Positions 7,704 to 16,141 of a DNA stretch of 64,000 bases are shown piece after piece (positions within the stretch are counted from its first letter, which is position 1; each line of letters starts with the position of its first letter). The position numbers and the translations under genes were made by a program. The notes under the pieces were generated by a model. It had not been told where the DNA came from. It saw only the letters and a program-made list of their open reading frames with translations, and did not search any database. Location of the stretch: positions 102,168 to 166,167 of the forward strand of contig CANSLJ010000005.1 of assembly GCA_947647735.1 (NCBI GenBank), in the 5' to 3' direction. This DNA is from an uncultured bacterium (lineage in GTDB: Bacteria; Bacillota; Clostridia; Lachnospirales; Lachnospiraceae).

Positions 7704-8712
7704 TGAAAAGCAAAGTTTTCTGAAGAAATTATTGAGCATTCGGGGCATGGGCGCCGCCATAACGGCATTTATCGGCCTGATCGTCATCTATGTGGCATTC
7801 GGCCTGATCAATCCGGCGGTGTTTTCCGGACAGAATATTATGAACCTGCTGCGTTCCATGTCAAAATACCTGTTGATCGGTATTGCGCAGAGTTACATAC
7901 TGATCACCGGAAACATTGACCTGTCCATCGGTTCCATGGTAGGCATGAGCGCGATGGTGGCGGCGACGCTGATGAGCAGAGGCGTAAACCCTGTGGTGGC
8001 GATCATTGTAGCGCTGGCCTGCTGTCTGGTCTGCGGCGTCGTAAACGGTTTTCTGGTGGGCAAGTTCAAACTGCCTCCCTTTATCGCAACCCTCGGCACC
8101 ATGTTTATCACAAGAGGCGTTGCCTACATGGTAAACAGCAACAGAAATACGGATGCCATCGCAACCGGTATCGGCAAGGAAGCGGGGGATAAATTCCAGA
8201 GTATCTTTTATTACGGTACAACTTTAGGTGTTTACAATACGTTCTGGATCGCCCTGATCTTCTTTATCATTTTCTTCTTTCTGATCTCCAAGACAAGGAC
8301 GGGAAGGCACATATACGCCATCGGCTCCAACATCGATGCGGCGAAGCTCTCCGGCGTGAATGTGGTGGCGACAACGACCAAGGCTTATGTGGTCAGCGCG
8401 ATCTGTTCCTGTATGGTAGGCCTGATCCTCTGCGCACAGGCGGGCATGGGTAACATGGAAGCCGGCAATATGTATGAGATGTACGGCGTTGCAGCCGGCG
8501 TTATCGGCGGCGTATCGCCCCTGGGCGGAACGGGCCTTCTGCTCGGCACTTTCGCAGGTGCGGCAGTATGGCAGACACTGGAGAACGGCCTGAACATGAT
8601 CGGCGCCCAGGTTGGTATCCAGAGGGTCGTGATCGGCGTGATCGTGGTGGCGGCGGTACTGCTGGACGTGGTGGTAAGAGGCGGCCAGTTCAAGAAGAAA
8701 AAAGGAAACTAA
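7696..8712 (+). CDS. Monosaccharide ABC transporter permease (RbsC type)
   Basis: 338 residues, a hydrophobic protein with about ten membrane helices. Family marks include SYILITGNIDLSIGSMVGM and GTMFITRGVAYMV, and the cytoplasmic coupling region YAIGSNIDAAKLSGVN, which contacts the ATPase. The ATG at 7696 is chosen because GGAGGAAA precedes it; a GTG at 7675 would lie inside the ATPase gene without benefit. It forms the membrane channel for the sugar delivered by the binding protein encoded downstream. The stop is followed by 181 bp holding a structured element before the binding-protein gene. Confidence 0.93.
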   Translation: MSNEKQSFLKKLLSIRGMGAAITAFIGLIVIYVAFGLINPAVFSGQNIMNLLRSMSKYLLIGIAQSYILITGNIDLSIGSMVGMSAMVAATLMSRGVNPVVAIIVALACCLVCGVVNGFLVGKFKLPPFIATLGTMFITRGVAYMVNSNRNTDAIATGIGKEAGDKFQSIFYYGTTLGVYNTFWIALIFFIIFFFLISKTRTGRHIYAIGSNIDAAKLSGVNVVATTTKAYVVSAICSCMVGLILCAQAGMGNMEAGNMYEMYGVAAGVIGGVSPLGGTGLLLGTFAGAAVWQTLENGLNMIGAQVGIQRVVIGVIVVAAVLLDVVVRGGQFKKKKGN

Positions 8713-8778
8713 TCGCAGGAGCACAACTTCATGCGTTTAGCAAATAGTGAGCACAGCTCACAAAAAAACTAAAAGTCA

Positions 8779-8893
8779 GCATGAGCCCGTACAGTGCCCA
8801 GAGAATTTACGGGCGGGAAATCGACCGGAAATTTCTCTGCCGGATATGGTACTGGGAGGGCTCATGCGGAACTGGAATAGGAGGAATTAAAAC
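8779..8893 (+). ncRNA. Recurrent intercistronic RNA-like element, copy A
   Basis: Perfect 10-bp outer arms GCATGAGCCC (8779-8788) and GGGCTCATGC (8858-8867). Inside, CAGTGCC pairs with GGTACTG (one G-U) and AGAGAA with TTCTCT. The closing arm runs into the box ATGCGGAACTGGAA (8864-8877) and ribosome site TAGGAGG. The same design recurs at 40935 and 54394. It lies between the permease and binding-protein genes, where it may set relative expression. The function is not known to me. Confidence 0.6.
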
Positions 8894-10714
8894 ATGAAAA
8901 AGAAACTGTTAAGTTTGCTTTGCGGTGTGACCATGCTGGCAGCGGCCCTGACCGGCTGCGGTTCTGCGGAAGCACCGGCGGCAGCAGAAGGGGAAGCGGC
9001 GGCTTCCGCAGACGGAGCAAAGATCGCTCTGATCACCATGGACTCCATCGACCAGCACTGGATCAGCCTGAATGAGGGCGCCCAGAAAGCGGCGGGAGAG
9101 CTCGGCGTAGAAGTGACATTCATGTCACCTAATACAAAGGACGACGCACAGCAGATCGAGTGTGTGAACAATGCGGTGGCAGGCGGCTATGCAGCTATCA
9201 TCGTGGCAGCAAACGGCCCCGACGCGATCTCTTCCGCACTGAAGGAAGCGATCGACGCAGGCATCAAGGTTGTATATGTAGACTCCCCTGCAAACGTGGA
9301 TGCGGAAGCTACCTTCTCCACAGATAACGTGGCGGCAGGCACGACAGCAGGCGAAGAGATGATCAAGGCTCTGGAAGCAAAAGGCATTACAAGCGGTGAC
9401 ATCGGTATTGTCAATGTCAATGCGGCAACCCAGTCCACAGTGGACAGAGAAAACGGTTTCAGAAAAGCATTTGAAGGCACAGGCTTCAACCTGCTTGAGA
9501 CACAGTACGGCGAAGGTGATGCGGCAAAATCCCAGACCATCGCAGAGAACTATATCACCCAGAAGGTAGTAGGTATCTTCGGATGTAACGAAGGAAGCAC
9601 AACAGGAACAGGCAATGCGATCAAGGCATCCGGCAGCTCCGACATCGTGGGCGTAGGTTTTGATAAGTCCGATGCGATCCAGGGACTGATCACAGACGGA
9701 TATCTGCTCTGCACCATGGCTCAGAATCCGGACGTGATGGGTTATGAGGGCGTGAAGGCGGCAGTTGCGGCGATCGGCGGCGAATCCCTCGGCGGCAAAG
9801 TGACAGATACGGGCGTTTCCGTTATTGATGCGGCGGCACTCGGCGGTGCGGCACCGGCGGCAGATGCCGGCGACGCGGTGAAGGCAAGCAAGGCATGGAA
9901 GATCGCTCTGATCACAATGGACTCCATCGACCAGCACTGGGTAACCTTAAATGAGGGCGCTCAGGCAAAGGCGGAAGAACTCGGCGTAGAAGTGACATTC
10001 ATGTCACCTAACACAAAAGACGACGCACAGCAGATCGAATGTGTAAACAATGCGGTGGCAGGCAACTACGAAGCGATCATCGTGGCGGCAAACGGCCCCG
10101 ACGCGATCTCCTCCGCACTGAAAGAAGCGATCGACGCAGGCATCAAAGTTGTATATGTTGACTCCCCTGCAAATGTGGATGCGGAAGCTACCTTCTCCAC
10201 AGATAACGTGGCGGCAGGTACAACGGCAGGCGAGGAGATGATCAAGGCTCTGGAGGCGGCAGGCGTGACAAGCGGCGATATCGGTATTGTCAACGTAAAC
10301 GCGGCAACCCAGTCCACAGTGGACAGAGAAAACGGCTTCAGAAAAGCATTTGAAGGCACAGATTTCAATCTTCTTGAGACACAGTACGGCGAAGGCGATG
10401 CGGCGAAGTCTCAGACCATCGCGGAGAACTATATTACGCAGAACGTAGTAGGTATCTTCGGATGTAACGAAGGTTCTACAACAGGAACAGGCAATGCGAT
10501 CAAGGCATCCGGTAATTCCGGTATCGTGGGTGTAGGTTTCGATAAATCCGATGCGATCATGAATCTGATCGGTGACGGATATCTGCTCTGCACCATGGCT
10601 CAGAATCCTGATGTGATGGGTTCCATGGGCGTGGAAGCCTGCGTGAAGGCATTGGAGGGTGAGTCCCTCGGCGGCGTGGTGACAGATACAGGGGTTTCTG
10701 TACTTACAAAATAA
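8894..10714 (+). CDS. Sugar-binding lipoprotein with two tandem binding domains
   Basis: 606 residues, about twice the usual size of an RbsB-like protein. Lipobox LTGC with Cys22 indicates membrane anchoring. Two periplasmic-binding-protein domains follow, about 43-315 and 336-606, each starting KIALITMDSIDQHW and containing VVYVDSPANVDAEA, NVNAATQSTVDRENGF and CTMAQNPDVMG. The copies are 293 codons apart (879 bp) and differ at roughly two dozen of about 265 positions by eye. A short Ala/Asp-rich linker joins them. This is the solute receptor for the adjacent ATPase and permease; two sites on one anchor may raise local capacity or capture two ligands. Ribosome site TAGGAGG belongs to leader copy A. 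The frame is continuous throughout. Confidence 0.93.
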   Translation: MKKKLLSLLCGVTMLAAALTGCGSAEAPAAAEGEAAASADGAKIALITMDSIDQHWISLNEGAQKAAGELGVEVTFMSPNTKDDAQQIECVNNAVAGGYAAIIVAANGPDAISSALKEAIDAGIKVVYVDSPANVDAEATFSTDNVAAGTTAGEEMIKALEAKGITSGDIGIVNVNAATQSTVDRENGFRKAFEGTGFNLLETQYGEGDAAKSQTIAENYITQKVVGIFGCNEGSTTGTGNAIKASGSSDIVGVGFDKSDAIQGLITDGYLLCTMAQNPDVMGYEGVKAAVAAIGGESLGGKVTDTGVSVIDAAALGGAAPAADAGDAVKASKAWKIALITMDSIDQHWVTLNEGAQAKAEELGVEVTFMSPNTKDDAQQIECVNNAVAGNYEAIIVAANGPDAISSALKEAIDAGIKVVYVDSPANVDAEATFSTDNVAAGTTAGEEMIKALEAAGVTSGDIGIVNVNAATQSTVDRENGFRKAFEGTDFNLLETQYGEGDAAKSQTIAENYITQNVVGIFGCNEGSTTGTGNAIKASGNSGIVGVGFDKSDAIMNLIGDGYLLCTMAQNPDVMGSMGVEACVKALEGESLGGVVTDTGVSVLTK

Positions 10715-10734
10715 TAGAATATAGTGTATACTGT

Positions 10735-10771
10735 GAAGTAGCCGCAGGCGTAAAGCGTGTGCGGCTACTTC
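10735..10771 (+). other. Stable hairpin without T tract after the binding-protein gene
   Basis: Twelve-base perfect arms GAAGTAGCCGCA (10735-10746) and TGCGGCTACTTC (10760-10771). With no T run it is more likely a 3' stabiliser or partial attenuator separating abundant binding-protein mRNA from the regulator genes than a full terminator. Confidence 0.6.
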
Positions 10772-10820
10772 GTGATTGCGGGTTTGCGTGATCGGGGTAA
10801 GAAAAGAAAGTGTGGATGGT

Positions 10821-12416
10821 ATGCTGAAAGTTGTGATTGCGGATGATGAGGAGAGGATATGCAGGCTGATCGAGGCGCTGGTGGACTGGCGCTCGCTCGG
10901 TATGGAAGTGGCGGCTGCTGCGCATAACGGCCTGGAGGCGCTGGAGTTTGCGGAGCGGTTTCGCCCGGATATTCTGATCACGGATATCAGGATGCCGGGG
11001 TGCAGCGGGCTGGAGCTGATCGAGAAGGTGAAAAAGAGCATGCCGGAGCTGGAGATCATCATTATCAGCGGCTATGCTCATTTTGAGTATGCGAAGAGCG
11101 CTATCCAGTTTGGAGTCGGGGAGTATCTGCTGAAACCGATCAATAAGGCGGAGCTGACGATGACGCTGGAGCGGCTTCGAACGAAGATCGAGGGAAGGCT
11201 CCGGGAGAAGGAAGACAGACAGCAGATGGAGCAAAAGAGCAGGCATGATGTACTGCGGCTCAGGGAGCTTTTGCTGGAACGCCTGCTGGAGCAGAAGACG
11301 GGAGAGCTCTCGATCGGGGTGCTGCAGGAGGAGTATTATCTGGAGATGAAGCCCGGCTGTTTTCAGGCGATCTGGCTGAAAGTTGACAGTCCGGAAAAGG
11401 AACTGGGGGACGAGGGCAAAAGTATTGTGATGGAACGCGCCGGAAGGCTTCTGGAGAGCAATCTTCGGCATAAATGTTTTGATATGGTCTGCAGGGAGCA
11501 GGGGCAGGGGAATTATGTCGGGGTCCTGAACTATGCGGAGGAGAGGCAGGAGGAGATCCGGCGCATTTTGAAGGACTGCCTGAATCAGCTTGAGAGCGGG
11601 AAGAAGCTGTACGGGGATATCTTCTTTTCCATGGCGGTGGGCAGTGTCGTAAGAGAACCGTCGGAGATGGCGGGATCTTTACAGGAAGCTTCCCTGATCA
11701 TCATGGAGCGTCTGGTAAAGGGGACCGGCAGGCTTCTCGACTATATGCCGGAGGGAGATTCGGCGCTGCATGAGAAGAGCCTGATGGAAAAATATCTGAG
11801 GGCTGTTACCCATGCCATTGAGATCATGAGTGAGGAGGAGGCCCAAAAGGCGCTGGAACAGATCAGGGCGGGCGTTTCTGAGGTGAAGGATGTGCGGGGC
11901 TATGAGATATATGAGCTTGTCAGCTCCTGCGGCGCTCTGTTTTTAAGCCAGGTGGAGTCGAAGGACCGGCGGGAAAAGCTGGAGTTTTTTTCGGGAAAGT
12001 GCAGACAGTGCGGCTCCCAGGAGGCTCTGTTCGGGGTGCTGCAGGAATTGCAGGAGGATTATATCCGGGAGCTTGTACAGCAGCACGAGGGAGACATGGT
12101 GCGGCCGATCCGTCAGGCGAAGCAGTATATCCAGAATCATTTCAGCGAGCCCATCACCCAGGAGGAGGTCAGCAGTATCGTAGGGCTTTCCAGTACCTAT
12201 TTCAGCGCTCTTTTTAAAAAGGAGGAGGGCGAAGGGTTTGCGAAATATCTGACCGGCGTGCGGATGGAGCAGGCGAAGATCCTGCTGCGGGAGAGCAACG
12301 CGTCGGTTTCGGAGATCTGTAAAAAAGTCGGGTATAATGATCTGAAACATTTTACCCATAATTTTGAGAAGGCGACGGGGCTGAAACCCGGTGCCTACCG
12401 GAAGCTGTACGGATAA
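10821..12416 (+). CDS. AraC-type response regulator (YesN family)
   Basis: 531 residues. The receiver domain (1-120) has the acidic pocket IADDEE, phosphoacceptor Asp55 in LITDIRMPG and Lys in LLKPINKAE. A long middle region of unclear fold follows, then a C-terminal AraC double helix-turn-helix (about 430-531): ITQEEVSSIVGLSSTYFSALFK and ASVSEICKKVGYNDLKHFTHNF. It should be phosphorylated by the kinase encoded next and regulate the sugar operon. The ATG at 10821 gives the canonical receiver N-terminus; an upstream in-frame start at 10776 would add 15 unlikely residues. Its ribosome site is weak, consistent with low regulator levels compared with the transporter. Confidence 0.93.
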   Translation: MLKVVIADDEERICRLIEALVDWRSLGMEVAAAAHNGLEALEFAERFRPDILITDIRMPGCSGLELIEKVKKSMPELEIIIISGYAHFEYAKSAIQFGVGEYLLKPINKAELTMTLERLRTKIEGRLREKEDRQQMEQKSRHDVLRLRELLLERLLEQKTGELSIGVLQEEYYLEMKPGCFQAIWLKVDSPEKELGDEGKSIVMERAGRLLESNLRHKCFDMVCREQGQGNYVGVLNYAEERQEEIRRILKDCLNQLESGKKLYGDIFFSMAVGSVVREPSEMAGSLQEASLIIMERLVKGTGRLLDYMPEGDSALHEKSLMEKYLRAVTHAIEIMSEEEAQKALEQIRAGVSEVKDVRGYEIYELVSSCGALFLSQVESKDRREKLEFFSGKCRQCGSQEALFGVLQELQEDYIRELVQQHEGDMVRPIRQAKQYIQNHFSEPITQEEVSSIVGLSSTYFSALFKKEEGEGFAKYLTGVRMEQAKILLRESNASVSEICKKVGYNDLKHFTHNFEKATGLKPGAYRKLYG

Positions 12417-12522
12417 ATGTCATATCGGATGCCGTGTGAAGACAGGGCTGGCGTTCCTGATATACCGGAAACAAGGTAAACAAAGACGGACGGCACAGAG
12501 GATTGTGGAGTATAGTAATTAT

Positions 12523-13551
12523 ATGCGGAATGATACCAAAAAAAAGAAACCGTGGATATACATATCGAACAGGGCTTTTGTCCTTGTATTTCTGATGCTG
12601 GCTTTCTTTGTCCTGCAGACTTTTATACAGTGTATCCTGTTTTTCCGGGATGAGGCTCCCTTCTGGCAGGTTGTGGCCTTTCTGATCATGACGATGGGAT
12701 TTACGACGGTGTTTCTGGTGTTCATCGTGCGCCCCTATCAGCGGAACCAGATGATGATGCAGAGGATCCTGGACGGTTATATCCTGCCGGACAGCAGCCT
12801 CTTTGAGAAGGCGCTCCTTACGCCCAGCATGGAGGCGGAGATCGAGCGTCTGGAGCAGGTATTAAAATCCCCGGAGATGATGGATCTGAATAAAAGGCAG
12901 GCGCAGTATCTGGCGCTGCAGAACCAGATCAATCCCCATTTTCTGTACAATACGCTGGAGAGCATCCGGGGCGAGGCGCTGATCGCGGGGATGGACAATA
13001 TCGCGGATATGACGGAGGCGCTGGCGAAGTTTTTCCGCTATACCATCACAAAGGTGGAAAATCTGGTGTCGGTGGAGGAGGAGCTGGATAACTGCGAGAC
13101 CTACTTCCTGATCCAGAAGTATCGTTTCGGGAGCCGCCTGCAGCTTCATATCCTGTGCGAGGAGGAGAGTAAAGAGAGCATCATGAACTGCAGGATCCCG
13201 AAGCTGACGCTGCAGCCGATTCTGGAGAACAGTATCATCCACGGGACGGAGTTAAAGATCGGGACAGGGAATCTGACGATCCAGTTTGAACAGACGGATA
13301 AGCGGCTGGTCATCCGCATTTCAGACGACGGGGTGGGGATGGACGAACAGACGCTGGCGAAGCTTAACAGACAGCTCGGCAGAGGGACGAAGGCGCTGAC
13401 GGATAAGGAAGAGAAGAAGGGCGGCATCGCGCTTGTCAATGTAAACAACCGTATCCATCTGCTGTTCGGGGAGGAGTACGGGATGCATGTTTATTCGATA
13501 AAGGATAAGGGGACGGATGTGGAAGTGACGCTGCCCATCGTGACGATGTAG
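12523..13551 (+). CDS. Sensor histidine kinase (YesM/LytS-type HisKA_7TM-less)
   Basis: 342 residues. Two membrane helices (about 19-41 and 48-70) are joined by only a handful of residues, so there is no extracellular sensor domain; the usual YesM protein has a large one. The cytoplasmic part carries His_kinase motif LQNQINPHFLYNTLES with phosphorylatable His139, then an ATPase domain with N box LTLQPILENSIIHGT and G box SDDGVGMD. No classical HAMP is evident. The start at 12523 follows GGAG; longer in-frame starts lack a good ribosome site. Signal input is therefore likely by another membrane or cytoplasmic partner, for example the transporter or the degenerate ATPase encoded next. Confidence 0.88.
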   Translation: MRNDTKKKKPWIYISNRAFVLVFLMLAFFVLQTFIQCILFFRDEAPFWQVVAFLIMTMGFTTVFLVFIVRPYQRNQMMMQRILDGYILPDSSLFEKALLTPSMEAEIERLEQVLKSPEMMDLNKRQAQYLALQNQINPHFLYNTLESIRGEALIAGMDNIADMTEALAKFFRYTITKVENLVSVEEELDNCETYFLIQKYRFGSRLQLHILCEEESKESIMNCRIPKLTLQPILENSIIHGTELKIGTGNLTIQFEQTDKRLVIRISDDGVGMDEQTLAKLNRQLGRGTKALTDKEEKKGGIALVNVNNRIHLLFGEEYGMHVYSIKDKGTDVEVTLPIVTM

Positions 13552-13561
13552 AGGAGATATT

Positions 13562-15019
13562 ATGCGACAGGAGATCTTCCGTATGGAGCGGGTGACTTAT
13601 ACGGAGCAGGGGGTTAAAAAACTGGAGAATTTCAACCTGCAGGTTTATGCGGGCGAGATCATGGGGCTCATACCGGTGAACGCCCACGGAAAAAATGCGA
13701 TCCTGACTTTGCTGCAGAACAATCTCCCCCTGTATGACGGGTATATTTATTATGGAGGAGAACTCGTCAATTCCTGGCGGGGTGCCGTAAAGAAGAGCAA
13801 TCGTGTGAGCGTGATCCAGGCGCAGAACCGTCTGGTGAACGGCATGACGGTGGCGGATAATATCTTTGTGCTCCGGCAGGGGTTTAAGCAGTATGTACTG
13901 CACACTTCCATCCTGAAAAAACAGCTTCAACCTTTTATGGACGATATCGGCATGGACATTTCCGCGGACATGAGAGTGGAGAAGCTATCGGCCTTTGAGC
14001 GGGTGGTGGTGGAACTGCTGCGGGCGGTCGTTGTGGGCTATCGGCTGATCGTGCTGGATGAGATCAGTATCTTTGTCAGCCATGACGAGATGGAAAAACT
14101 CTATGAGATCATGCGACGATATACAAAGCAGGGCTTTTCTTTTCTGTATATCAGCTCCCATTTTGAGGAGATCCTGCATATCTGTGACAGGACGGGTTTT
14201 CTGTGCAATGGCCGTCTGCAGAAGGTGGTGCAGGCGCAGGATATGAACCGGAGATATCTGCGGGAGTGTCTGGAAGGGTACGACAGGAATGTCTGGGGCT
14301 ATCCGGAAAACCGGCATTTCCGTCAGGCCGGAAGAGAGATCTTTCTGGAGGGAGAGCTGGAAGGCAGGGGGAGAGTGCGGAAGTTTTCCTTCACCGTCCG
14401 GGAGGGGGAATGCCTCACGCTGCAGGCGGAGGATGATCAGATCCTGCAGAACTGTATCCTGTTTCTGACCGGGGAGGAGAGCCGGATCAAGATGGACGGC
14501 AGGAAGATGCGGATCGGTATGGATAAGGAGATCGCCGTGGTTTCGGCGGAACCTACCACGACAATGGTCTTTCCGGAGATGAGTTACATGGACAATCTCT
14601 GTATGGGGCTGGCAAGGCGGATGCCGGATGTGTGGAGCGGCAGAAAGATAAGAGCCAGCATCCGGCGGGAGTACGCGCAGATCCTGGGGGAGGATACTTT
14701 TGAGAAGTCCATAGAGGAGTTGTCGGAGCGGCAGAAGTATCAGCTTATCTACACAAGGATCGCCCTGCAGAAGCCCAGGGCGGCGTTTCTGATCCAGCCC
14801 TTTATGGGGGCGGATATGCCCCACAGGCGGTTTATCTGGGAGATGCTGGAGCAGCTTCTGGATAGGGGGATCGCGCTGGTGCTGCTGTCGGTGAATCCGC
14901 TGGATACATGGCTGGTGGCACAGCGGACGCTGAAGCTGGGGAAAAACGGGATCTTTGAGGAGAAGCAGGAGTTTGAGGAGCATCAGATGGTCTATTCGTT
15001 TATGAAAGATAAAAGATAA
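13562..15019 (+). CDS. Degenerate double-ABC ATPase paralogue, probable regulator
   Basis: 485 residues laid out like RbsA (two NBDs) but eroded. In NBD1 the P-loop is PVNAHGKNA (38-46): Lys44 stays while Ser/Thr becomes Asn45 and the Gly pattern is lost. The signature is KLSAFERVVVELLRA (141-155), not LSGGQ. Walker B RLIVLDE (161-167) and His200 in YISSHFEE are kept. NBD2 has no recognisable P-loop (LQAEDDQILQN) and a changed signature ELSERQKYQL. The gene lies 10 bp after the kinase gene with GGAGATAT before its ATG. Long intact coding argues against a pseudogene. Inference: it binds nucleotide poorly and links transporter state to the kinase. Confidence 0.8.
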   Translation: MRQEIFRMERVTYTEQGVKKLENFNLQVYAGEIMGLIPVNAHGKNAILTLLQNNLPLYDGYIYYGGELVNSWRGAVKKSNRVSVIQAQNRLVNGMTVADNIFVLRQGFKQYVLHTSILKKQLQPFMDDIGMDISADMRVEKLSAFERVVVELLRAVVVGYRLIVLDEISIFVSHDEMEKLYEIMRRYTKQGFSFLYISSHFEEILHICDRTGFLCNGRLQKVVQAQDMNRRYLRECLEGYDRNVWGYPENRHFRQAGREIFLEGELEGRGRVRKFSFTVREGECLTLQAEDDQILQNCILFLTGEESRIKMDGRKMRIGMDKEIAVVSAEPTTTMVFPEMSYMDNLCMGLARRMPDVWSGRKIRASIRREYAQILGEDTFEKSIEELSERQKYQLIYTRIALQKPRAAFLIQPFMGADMPHRRFIWEMLEQLLDRGIALVLLSVNPLDTWLVAQRTLKLGKNGIFEEKQEFEEHQMVYSFMKDKR

Positions 15020-15032
15020 GGAGGAAACGAAG

Positions 15033-16025
15033 ATGAATCGTTATGTAGGACATGAGAGTCAGTATTTTGGCGTGGAGGAGCACAGGCTGGTCGGCGGGAG
15101 GGGCGACGGGATGCGGCTTTTGCAGGTGCGGAACGGGAGAGGGCTGGAGTTTACCGTTTCTGCGGATCGGGCGGCGGATATCTCGAGGCTCAGTTTCTGC
15201 GGGATGAACATGGGGTATTTTGCTTCCTGCGGGTACGTGGCGCCGGCTTATTACGATGACAGGGAGGATCTGTTCCTGAAATCGTTCACGGCGGGATTTC
15301 TGACCACCTGCGGGCTGACCAATGCGGGGAGCCCCTGCGAGGATGCGGGGGAGATACTGCCGCTTCACGGAAGTATCGGGAATACGCCGACGGAGCATAT
15401 TTACTGGGAGTCCGATGAAGAGGAGATCCGGATCCATGCGAAGGTGGTGGACGCAAGGCTGTTTTCCCATAAACTGGCGCTTTACCGGACGATCCGCTGC
15501 TCCCTCGCGGAGAATACATTTGCGATAGAGGACAGGATCAAAAATGAGGGGGACGGCGCCTATCCGGTGGAGGTGCTCTACCATATGAACATGGGCTATC
15601 CGCTCTTATCGGAAAAGTCCCTTGTCCATATCGGTTCCGATCAGGTGGTGCCCAGAAATGAGCGGGCGGCAGAGGGCATCGAAGAGTGGGATAAGATGAG
15701 AGAGCCGGAAGCAGGGTTTGAAGAGCAGTGCTATTATCACAGGTTCAGCGGTGAGGGAAAGGCTGGTGTTTTCCAGCCGGAGGAAGGCCTGGGGCTGATG
15801 ATCTCCTTTGACAGTGAGAATCTGAATTATTTCACCGAGTGGAAGATGATGGGCGTGCGGGACTATGTGCTGGGGCTGGAACCCGGAAACTGTCATCCTG
15901 ACGGAAGAAAGAAGATGAGAGAGGACGGCACGCTGAAGATCCTTGCGCCGGGGGAGGAAGTATCTTACCGGTTCCGGGTGAGCATGGTGAAAGGGATGGA
16001 TGCGTGGAGGGAAATGATTCAATAG
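15033..16025 (+). CDS. DUF4432 aldose-1-epimerase-like protein
   Basis: 330 residues, cytoplasmic. The sequence follows the DUF4432 galactose-mutarotase-like fold: FTVSADRAADISRLSFCGMNMG near the N-terminus, TCGLTNAGSP, LPLHGSIGNTP with a central His, and LGLEPGNCHPDGR with the expected Glu toward the C-terminus. Family members interconvert anomers or bind sugars, and often sit in sugar catabolic operons. Here it is the last gene of the sugar operon, 13 bp after the degenerate ATPase with ribosome site AAGGAGGAAA. Likely role: processing of the imported sugar. The exact reaction is unknown. Confidence 0.85.
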   Translation: MNRYVGHESQYFGVEEHRLVGGRGDGMRLLQVRNGRGLEFTVSADRAADISRLSFCGMNMGYFASCGYVAPAYYDDREDLFLKSFTAGFLTTCGLTNAGSPCEDAGEILPLHGSIGNTPTEHIYWESDEEEIRIHAKVVDARLFSHKLALYRTIRCSLAENTFAIEDRIKNEGDGAYPVEVLYHMNMGYPLLSEKSLVHIGSDQVVPRNERAAEGIEEWDKMREPEAGFEEQCYYHRFSGEGKAGVFQPEEGLGLMISFDSENLNYFTEWKMMGVRDYVLGLEPGNCHPDGRKKMREDGTLKILAPGEEVSYRFRVSMVKGMDAWREMIQ

Positions 16026-16091
16026 CGAGAGTGAGTGTAACAATAAGAAATGGTTTTGGAAAGATAAATAAGAGACATGTAGTTATGTCAC

Positions 16092-16141
16092 AAAATTTAA
16101 ATCGGCGGGGAAGTTTATCCCCGCCGATTTAAATTTTTATT
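16092..16141. terminator. Perfect bidirectional terminator
   Basis: Twenty-base perfect arms at 16092-16111 and 16118-16137 with a six-base loop; A and T runs flank both sides. It ends the sugar operon and also the convergent PBP gene, whose stop codon it overlaps. Confidence 0.93.

Noticed and set aside
8894-10714. Binding-protein repeat as an assembly artefact
   Set aside because: The two copies differ at scattered positions and are joined by a unique linker, so they are separate sequences; coverage was not available to prove it.
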